A DNA stretch of 8,443 nt from Oscillospiraceae bacterium. Lineage in GTDB: Bacteria; Bacillota; Clostridia; Oscillospirales; Oscillospiraceae. Made by a program: the position numbers and the translations under genes. Shown here piece after piece: positions 3,693 through 8,443 of the stretch. Location: the NCBI GenBank assembly GCA_029067025.1, contig JAIEFH010000171.1, positions 1 through 8,443 of the forward strand, given 5' to 3'. The notes under the pieces were generated by a model that saw only the letters and a program-made list of their open reading frames with translations, was not told the DNA's origin and searched no databases. The first letter of the stretch is position 1. Each line of letters opens with the position of its first letter.

Positions 3693-5204
3693 ATGGATAT
3701 GGAACTGCGGCGCGTCACGCTGGAGGGATACCGGCCCGTGGCGCACACCATGTTCTCCCAGGAGGAGACCCTGGAGAGCATCGTGCCCGACGCCTTCCCG
3801 GACATTGCCCGGGTGGTCTCGGCGTCCGGCAAAGCGTTTCTCAAGGATAAGGAGCTGGGGGAGGGTGCCCTCCGACTGTCCGGCACGGCAAAGGTCACTG
3901 TGCTGTACATACCCGAGGGGGAGGAACTGCCCCGGGCACTGGAGGTATCCATCCCCTTCCAATGTCAGCGGGACGACCCCAGGTTCCACACTGGGTGCCC
4001 GGTGCTGGCGGACGTGCAGGCCGCAACCGCGGACGCCCGGACGGTCAATCCCCGGAAGCTGTTGGCGCGGGTCAATATCACCGTGTGGGCGGCGGCTTAC
4101 GACAAGGAGCGCCGGGAGCTGTCCGCCGACCTGACGATTGGCGAGGGGGAGGGGCTGCAAAAGCTGTTTACCCCTCGGAAGTGCTGTGTGATCCCGGATG
4201 TGGTGGAGAAGAGCTTCACCTTTTCCGATGTACTGCGCCCGCCTGCCTCCCGGCCGGAGCTGGAGGAGCTGCTGTCCTACCGGGCGGAGCTGGGGACGGC
4301 GGACGCCAAGTTTATCGGTAAAAAGCTGGTGCTCAAAGGGGACGTGCAGCTTTCGGTGGTGTACCGCTCCGGTGAGGGGGTCTGCCAGACCCGGTTCGAG
4401 CTGCCCTATTCCCAGATCCTGGACATCGGCGAGCTGCCCGATGAGGCGGAGCCGGAGGTGGCGGTGACGCTGAAAAGCGTGGACTGCCGCGCCCGGGAGG
4501 GCGAGCTGGAGGTGGCCCTGGAGGCGCTGGCCCAGGCGGCGGTGTGGGAGCGCCGGTCGGTGAGCCTCATCGGAGACGCCTACTGCGTGGGCCAGCCCAT
4601 CGATGTGGAGCGCACGACCGTGCGGCTGTGCACTATGGCGGAGCGCTCCGCCCGGCGGGAGATGGGCCGGAAGCTGTGTGAGTCGGGCATACCCGCCAAG
4701 CAGGTGCTGGACTGCATTGCGGCGGTGTCGTCCCTGGCGGGCGCGCCCGCGGAGGGCGGCATGGAGTTCACCGCCCAGGTGAACGTGTCCATCCTTTATC
4801 TCAGCGAGGACGACGCCCTGTGCGGCGTGGAGACAGAGATACCCGTGACCTGCCGGGTGGATGTGCCGGAGGGGTGCGAGTGCGCCTGCCGCTGCCGCCC
4901 GGTGGGGGAATGTACCGCCGTCCCGGTCACTGGCGGGCTGGAGGTGCGCTTCGAGGCGGAGTTTGCCTGGACGGTCACCCGGGAGGAACAGGTGAGCTGT
5001 GTCAGCGACGTGAAGCCCGGCGAAGTGCGGGACACGGGCCCCCGACCCTCGGTGGTCATCCGCCGGGTGGAGCGGGGGGAGGCGCTGTGGGACATCGCTA
5101 AGTCCTGCGGCTCCACCGTGGACGACATCCGCTCGGCCAACACCCTGCCCGGGGACGAGGCGGCGGCAGGCACGCTGCTGCTCATCCCGGCCAGAAGAAG
5201 CTGA
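3693..5204 (+). CDS. sipL: SipL-like spore coat morphogenetic protein (SPOCS domains plus LysM)
   Basis: SipL is the Clostridial partner of SpoIVA: it binds SpoIVA on the forespore surface and tethers the coat to the outer forespore membrane. This 503-residue protein has the same make-up. Three divergent SPOCS/DUF3794 repeats are visible, each with a hallmark strand: V-T-V-L-Y-I-P-E near residue 68, L-S-V-V-Y-R-S-G near 221 and V-S-I-L-Y-L-S-E near 365. A C-terminal LysM (about 453-499, R-R-V-E-R-G-E-A-L-W-D-I-A through L-L-I-P) follows. In C. difficile the LysM domain of SipL contacts SpoIVA. I chose the ATG at 3693 because AAGGAG (3678-3683) precedes it by 9 nt; a TTG at 3660 lies inside the -10 and cannot be the start. 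There is no signal peptide, fitting a mother-cell cytoplasmic protein. The spoIVA gene follows directly. Confidence 0.88.
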   Translation: MDMELRRVTLEGYRPVAHTMFSQEETLESIVPDAFPDIARVVSASGKAFLKDKELGEGALRLSGTAKVTVLYIPEGEELPRALEVSIPFQCQRDDPRFHTGCPVLADVQAATADARTVNPRKLLARVNITVWAAAYDKERRELSADLTIGEGEGLQKLFTPRKCCVIPDVVEKSFTFSDVLRPPASRPELEELLSYRAELGTADAKFIGKKLVLKGDVQLSVVYRSGEGVCQTRFELPYSQILDIGELPDEAEPEVAVTLKSVDCRAREGELEVALEALAQAAVWERRSVSLIGDAYCVGQPIDVERTTVRLCTMAERSARREMGRKLCESGIPAKQVLDCIAAVSSLAGAPAEGGMEFTAQVNVSILYLSEDDALCGVETEIPVTCRVDVPEGCECACRCRPVGECTAVPVTGGLEVRFEAEFAWTVTREEQVSCVSDVKPGEVRDTGPRPSVVIRRVERGEALWDIAKSCGSTVDDIRSANTLPGDEAAAGTLLLIPARRS

Positions 5205-5211
5205 ACAAAAA

Positions 5212-5242
5212 GGGGCGGCGTGGACAAATTCCATGCCGCCCC
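5212..5242 (+). terminator. Hairpin between the sipL-like gene and spoIVA
   Basis: GGGGCGGCGTGG (5212-5223) pairs with CCATGCCGCCCC (5231-5242) over 12 bp with one G-U pair and a 7-nt loop. The plus-strand 3' side has no T-run (TGTCATATT, which is already the next -35), whereas five As precede the stem. It would therefore look like a better terminator on the minus strand. It probably reduces read-through into spoIVA, insulating the two sigma-E promoters, but efficiency is doubtful. Confidence 0.6.
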
Positions 5243-5244
5243 TG

Positions 5245-5273
5245 TCATATTCCCCAGCTTATCCCCATACAAA
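5245..5273 (+). promoter_or_regulatory. Sigma-E promoter of spoIVA
   Basis: TCATATT at 5245-5251 is a full match to the sigma-E -35 consensus (K-M-ATATT). CATACAAA at 5266-5273 matches the -10 (CATACAHT) in 7 of 8 positions, and the spacer is exactly 14 nt. The predicted start point near 5280 lies downstream of the in-frame ATG at 5273, which excludes that codon as a start and supports the TTG at 5306. spoIVA is a known sigma-E gene in Bacillus subtilis. Confidence 0.85.
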
Positions 5274-5305
5274 TGGAATTGAGTATGCGTGAGGAGGGTT
5301 CAGCT

Positions 5306-6781
5306 TTGGAAAACAAACTGTATGAGGATATTGCCCAGCGCACCCAGGGCGACATCTATATCGGCGTGGTGGGGCCTGTGCGCACAGGGAAGTCCACCTT
5401 CATCAAGCGCTTTATGGAGACCTTGGTGCTGCCCAAAATCGAGAATAGTTACATCCGGGATCGGGCCCGTGACGAGCTGCCCCAGAGCGGCTCGGGCCGG
5501 GTGGTCATGACCGCCGAGCCAAAATTCGTCCCTGAGGACGCGGTGGAAATGGCCATGGAGGACGGCGGGGTGTTCTCCGTCCGGCTCATCGACTGCGTGG
5601 GCTACATGGTGCCCAGCGCCCTGGGCCAGTTGGACGGCGATCAGCCCCGGATGGTCACCACCCCCTGGTTCGACCACGAGATCCCCATGACCCAGGCGGC
5701 GGAGTTCGGCACCAAGAAGGTCATCACCGACCACTCCACCATCGGCATCGTGGTGACCACCGACGGCTCGGTCACTGACATCCCCCGGGAGGACTACCTG
5801 GAGGCGGAGGAGCGGGTCATCGGCGAGCTGAAGGAGCTGGGCAAGCCCTTCATGGTGCTGCTCAACTCCGCCCAGCCCTACGGTGAACGGGCCCAGACCC
5901 TCCAGGCGGACATCGCCGAACGGTACGATGTGACGTGCCTGGCCGTCAACTGCCTGACCCTGGACGAGGGGGCGGTGAGTGAGATCATCCGGGCGGTGCT
6001 CCATGAGTTCCCGCTGAAGCAGATGGATCTGTTCCTGCCGCCTTGGGTGGACGTTCTGCCTTTCGACCACCCCATCAAGAGCGGGCTGTATGCCATGATT
6101 CGGGAGGAGACGGAGGGTTTAGCGCGCCTGCGGGACGCGGAGGGGGCAGTGCTGGCTATGGGCGACCGGGAGGAGGTCAGCTCCGCTGTCCTCAACCGCA
6201 TGGACATGGGCAGCGGGGTGGTTACCGCCACGCTGGAGCTGCCCCGGGGGCTGTTCTACTCCACGGTGTCCGAGCAGTGCGGGCTGGAAATTAAGGACGA
6301 TGGCGACCTCATCGACCAGCTCACCCAGATGGCGGCTATGAAGCGCAAGTATGAGAAAGTGGAGGGGGCGCTCAGCCAGGTGGAGGCCACGGGCTACGGC
6401 ATCGTCATGCCCAACCCGGAGGAGATGACCCTGGAGGAGCCGGAGATCGTCAAGCAGGGGGGACGGTATGGCGTGCGGCTCAAAGCGTCCGCCCCGTCCA
6501 TCCACATGATGCGGGCGGACATCAAGACGGAGGTGTCCCCCATCATGGGCACCGAGAAGCAATCGGAGGAGATGGTGGACTATCTGTTGCGGCAGTTTGA
6601 GGGGGATACCGGGAAAATCTGGGACTCCAACATCTTTGGCCGCTCCTTCCACGAGTTGGTGGGGGAGGATCTCAACGGCAAGCTGAAGCGGATGCCGGAG
6701 GAGGCCCGGGAGAAGCTGCGGGAGACCCTCCAGCGGATCATCAACGAGGGATCCGGCGGGCTGATCTGCATCATATTGTGA
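5306..6781 (+). CDS. spoIVA: Stage IV sporulation protein A (spore coat ATPase)
   Basis: SpoIVA is the ATPase that polymerises into the coat basement layer around the forespore. This copy is 491 residues against 492 in Bacillus subtilis and aligns throughout. Features: N-terminus E-N-K-L-Y-E-D-I-A-Q-R-T; Walker A G-P-V-R-T-G-K-S-T with K29; D-E-L-P-Q-S-G-S-G; E-P-K-F-V-P; R-L-I-D-C-V-G-Y (Walker B region); H-S-T-I-G-I-V-V-T-T-D-G; the C-terminal A-P-S-I-H-M-M and I-I-N-E-G-S-G-G-L-I-C-I-I-L. The start is TTG at 5306: GAGGAGGG (5291-5298) lies 7 nt upstream and the resulting N-terminus matches the family. Upstream in-frame ATGs at 5273 and 5285 would place the ribosome-binding site inside the gene. 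The sensor pair Thr70-Thr71 of B. subtilis is Thr69-Ala70 here. It follows the sipL-like gene and has its own sigma-E promoter. Confidence 0.97.
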   Translation: MENKLYEDIAQRTQGDIYIGVVGPVRTGKSTFIKRFMETLVLPKIENSYIRDRARDELPQSGSGRVVMTAEPKFVPEDAVEMAMEDGGVFSVRLIDCVGYMVPSALGQLDGDQPRMVTTPWFDHEIPMTQAAEFGTKKVITDHSTIGIVVTTDGSVTDIPREDYLEAEERVIGELKELGKPFMVLLNSAQPYGERAQTLQADIAERYDVTCLAVNCLTLDEGAVSEIIRAVLHEFPLKQMDLFLPPWVDVLPFDHPIKSGLYAMIREETEGLARLRDAEGAVLAMGDREEVSSAVLNRMDMGSGVVTATLELPRGLFYSTVSEQCGLEIKDDGDLIDQLTQMAAMKRKYEKVEGALSQVEATGYGIVMPNPEEMTLEEPEIVKQGGRYGVRLKASAPSIHMMRADIKTEVSPIMGTEKQSEEMVDYLLRQFEGDTGKIWDSNIFGRSFHELVGEDLNGKLKRMPEEAREKLRETLQRIINEGSGGLICIIL

Positions 6782-6785
6782 GAAG

Positions 6786-6817
6786 CGCCCGGTGCTTGCG
6801 CACCGGGCGTCCTTTTA
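6786..6817 (+). terminator. Intrinsic terminator of spoIVA
   Basis: CGCCCGGTGC (6786-6795) pairs perfectly with GCACCGGGCG (6800-6809) around a TTGC loop and is followed by TCCTTTTAT. It begins 5 nt after the spoIVA stop. The hairpin also lies downstream of the minus-strand gene that ends at 6840, but on that strand it lacks a clean T-run, so it may serve both convergent units only partly. Confidence 0.9.
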
Positions 6818-6839
6818 TGCTATGTGATTTGGGGGCCGG

Positions 6840-7922
6840 TCACGCCTCCAGCGTCACCTGGATCAATACCGGGTTGTGGTCGGTATACTCAAATTGGCAA
6901 TCCAGTGTTTCCGCGCTGTCCAGCCTGACGTTGGGAGAGAGGATGAACCCGTCGATGACGTAAAACTGGTTGTTCTCAGGATCCGGGTCGTAGGGATGAT
7001 TCAGCAGGCGGCAGCTGGGAGTGGACAGGTCGCAGGCAAACTGCCAGCCCTCGGGGAGAATGTCCTCGTCCAGCACGCCGGGCGTCCACAGGGAGGCATC
7101 CTTGATGGGGAAGGCATCCAGCGCCCCAGGGAAGGTTTGGTTGAAGTCGCCCCCGGCGATGACATAGTTGCCCTTTTCATACTCGTCGGTGAGGAAGTCC
7201 ATAAGCATCTTGGTCTGGGCGGCCTTGCCCTCGCCATCGTCGTAGGCTTCCAGATGGAGGTTCACCAATACCAGCTGCTTGTCTGAACCCTCCAGCGGCA
7301 CATAGCTCACCAGCAGGCACCGCTTCAAATTGGCGGTGGACACCGGCCAGGAGAAGGGGCAGGGGAGCGCAACGCGCTGAGCGCTGTCCACGGAGAAGCG
7401 GGACAGAGTCTGCAAGCCGCTATGAACGCGCCCAATGGGAGGCAGGGGATAGGGCACGAAATTGCAGGAGTAATTCAGCGCGTGAGAGCTGAGATAGAAC
7501 GTTCCAAGCCGCTCCAGATAGCGCTGGCTCTGATCAATGCCATAGCTGCGGGAGGAATCGGTGTCCACTTCCTGGAGGAAATACACGTCCGCGCCCTGCT
7601 CCGCCAGCTGGGCGGCGAGCCCTTCCCGGTTGGTATCCACCTGTTCACTGGTGGGTTTTACGTCCTTGCCGCCGTCCATAAAAAAGTCGGAATCCTTGCC
7701 CAGCCCGCAGTACCCAGTGTTCTGGGACAATACCGTCAGGCTGTCACCCGGCGCGAGGGGGGGCGTCTGAACGCCTTGATTGAGTACTTCCGTGTCCTCC
7801 ACTGCGGCGGGCCTGTACTCAGTAATGGTCAGCCACAAGACCAGTCCCACCACGGCTAGCAGCGCTACGCCGAGTATCGTACCGGCGGCAATACCCACGC
7901 GTTTGAGCACCTTTTTTGCCAT
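6840..7922 (-). CDS. Membrane-anchored endonuclease/exonuclease/phosphatase family protein
   Basis: This 360-residue protein has one N-terminal membrane segment (about residues 10-33, after K-K-V-L-K-R). The bulk most likely lies outside the membrane, carrying an EEP (DNase I / sphingomyelinase / inositol-phosphatase-like) metal-dependent hydrolase fold. Motifs: L-S-Q-N-T-G (N68), F-L-Q-E-V-D (E118, metal ligand), N-L-H-L-E (N221, H223), G-G-D-F-N-Q-T (D259, N261), D-G-F-I-L-S (D324) and Y-T-D-H-N-P (D348, H349). All main catalytic positions are present. The substrate cannot be told: a phospho- or sphingolipid, a nucleic acid or another phosphodiester are all possible. The start is supported by AAAGGAC (7931-7937) 8 nt upstream. 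It begins 24 nt after the atpC stop with no terminator between, so it is probably co-transcribed as the last gene of the ATP synthase operon. Confidence 0.9.
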   Translation of the reverse strand: MAKKVLKRVGIAAGTILGVALLAVVGLVLWLTITEYRPAAVEDTEVLNQGVQTPPLAPGDSLTVLSQNTGYCGLGKDSDFFMDGGKDVKPTSEQVDTNREGLAAQLAEQGADVYFLQEVDTDSSRSYGIDQSQRYLERLGTFYLSSHALNYSCNFVPYPLPPIGRVHSGLQTLSRFSVDSAQRVALPCPFSWPVSTANLKRCLLVSYVPLEGSDKQLVLVNLHLEAYDDGEGKAAQTKMLMDFLTDEYEKGNYVIAGGDFNQTFPGALDAFPIKDASLWTPGVLDEDILPEGWQFACDLSTPSCRLLNHPYDPDPENNQFYVIDGFILSPNVRLDSAETLDCQFEYTDHNPVLIQVTLEA

Positions 7923-7946
7923 GCGGCCACGTCCTTTCCGAAATTG

Positions 7947-8354
7947 CTACAATCCCCGGCCCTTCACCCGCAGGCGGTTCAGCGCCCTTGCCAGCGTGGA
8001 CTGGGCCAGCTGGTACTCCTGGATGCTCTTCTTCTGCAAAATAGCCTCACGGGCCTCGTCAGCTCTCCGGCGGGCCCGGGCCTCGTCGATCTCCTCGGGC
8101 CGCTCGGCGGAGTCCACCAGGACGAGAACCTCGTTGGCCTCCACCTTCACCATGCCGGGGGACACGGCCGCCAGCTGAACCTCCTGTCCCGGCGGCTGCC
8201 AACGGATCATCCCCGGCACGATGGCGGCCATCATGCTGCTGTGGTGGGCCAGAATCCCCCGCTCCCCGTCATTGGCGGGGATGGTCAGGCTGACGCAGGG
8301 TCCTTCGTACAGCGTCTTGTCCGCGGCCAGAATGTGTACCTGAAAGGTGTCCAT
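7947..8354 (-). CDS. atpC: F-type ATP synthase epsilon subunit
   Basis: The epsilon subunit sits on the central stalk of F1 and regulates ATP hydrolysis. The 135-residue protein has the N-terminal beta-sandwich (F-Q-V-H-I-L-A-A-D-K-T-L-Y-E-G, then I-P-A-N-D-G-E-R-G-I-L-A-H-H and V-S-P-G-M-V-K-V) and the C-terminal helical hairpin (E-I-D-E-A-R-A-R-R-R-A-D-E-A-R through R-L-R-V-K). The length is normal. I chose the ATG at 8354-8352, with GGAGGG (minus strand, 8361-8366) 6 nt upstream. A longer frame to 8399 would add 15 low-complexity residues and overlap atpD. The start overlaps the atpD stop by one base (TGATG), showing translational coupling in the usual atpD-atpC order. Confidence 0.96.
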   Translation of the reverse strand: MDTFQVHILAADKTLYEGPCVSLTIPANDGERGILAHHSSMMAAIVPGMIRWQPPGQEVQLAAVSPGMVKVEANEVLVLVDSAERPEEIDEARARRRADEAREAILQKKSIQEYQLAQSTLARALNRLRVKGRGL

Positions 8355-8443
8355 CACACGCCCTCCAGCTTCCGGGCCTTCTCCACCACGTCCCGCCACG
8401 CGCCCACGTTGTAGAACGCAGCCTCGGGGTACTGGTCCAGCTC
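8354..8443 (-). CDS. atpD: F-type ATP synthase beta subunit, C-terminal 29 residues
   Basis: Only the end of the gene is inside the window. Reading on the minus strand from 8443 gives E-L-D-Q-Y-P-E-A-A-F-Y-N-V-G-A-W followed by R-D-V-V-E-K-A-R-K-L-E-G-V and TGA at 8356-8354. This matches the conserved beta-subunit C-terminus (Y-P-E-x-A-F-Y-x-V-G, then x-x-V-x-x-K-A-x-K-L). The stop overlaps the atpC start by one base. The 5' part lies beyond the right edge. Confidence 0.93.
   Translation of the reverse strand, partial: ELDQYPEAAFYNVGAWRDVVEKARKLEGV

Noticed and set aside
1475..3952. 825-codon open frame on the minus strand opposite the beta-helix gene
   Set aside because: It is a shadow of the GC-rich coding strand. 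It has no ribosome-binding site or recognisable domain, and it crosses the terminator and the riboswitch array; the plus-strand gene has a signal peptide and clear domains.
3618..5234. 538-codon minus-strand open frame opposite the sipL-like gene
   Set aside because: The composition (Arg/Leu/His/Pro-rich) is typical of an antisense shadow, and the plus-strand protein has SPOCS and LysM features.
8355..8399. Longer atpC start adding 15 residues
   Set aside because: The extension overlaps the conserved atpD C-terminus in another frame, is low-complexity, and the internal ATG at 8354 has a good GGAGGG site.

Overview
The window looks like chromosome of a GC-rich, spore-forming gut Clostridia, most likely of the Oscillospiraceae/Ruminococcaceae type. 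This rests on three things: SpoIVA and a SipL-like SPOCS/LysM protein (SipL is known from Clostridia), sigma-E promoters, and a secreted beta-helix protein with the Cys-rich and SLH-like modules common in that group. The organism is inferred; no rRNA or other marker gene is present.

Layout: (1) 1-464, minus strand: two small hypothetical helical proteins in one transcription unit, the second running off the left edge. (2) 521-979, plus: a YfcE/MJ0936-type metallophosphoesterase. (3) 980-1648: a long regulatory region. It holds an extended -10 promoter, a 20-bp palindrome at the start point, a 15-bp hairpin, a 16-codon leader ORF with a strong Shine-Dalgarno, and then four tandem c-di-GMP-I (GEMM-I) type riboswitch aptamers. 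(4) 1649-3559, plus: the controlled gene, a secreted beta-helix surface protein with its own terminator. (5) 3632-6817, plus: a spore-coat pair, sipL-like then spoIVA, each behind a textbook-like sigma-E promoter with a hairpin between them. (6) 6840-8443, minus: the end of the ATP synthase operon (atpD tail, atpC) followed after 24 nt by a membrane-anchored endonuclease/exonuclease/phosphatase (EEP) family protein.

How the parts work together: region 3-4 reads as a c-di-GMP-responsive switch for a cell-surface protein, with an unusual four-sensor leader plus a translated leader peptide whose coding sequence can pair with the first aptamer. Region 5 encodes two partners of the coat basement layer, both likely made in the mother cell under sigma-E. 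The ATP synthase/EEP block is transcribed towards spoIVA.

The most unusual part is the leader at about 1058-1648. The SipL/SpoIVA adjacency and the start-codon correction for SpoIVA (TTG at 5306) are also worth attention.
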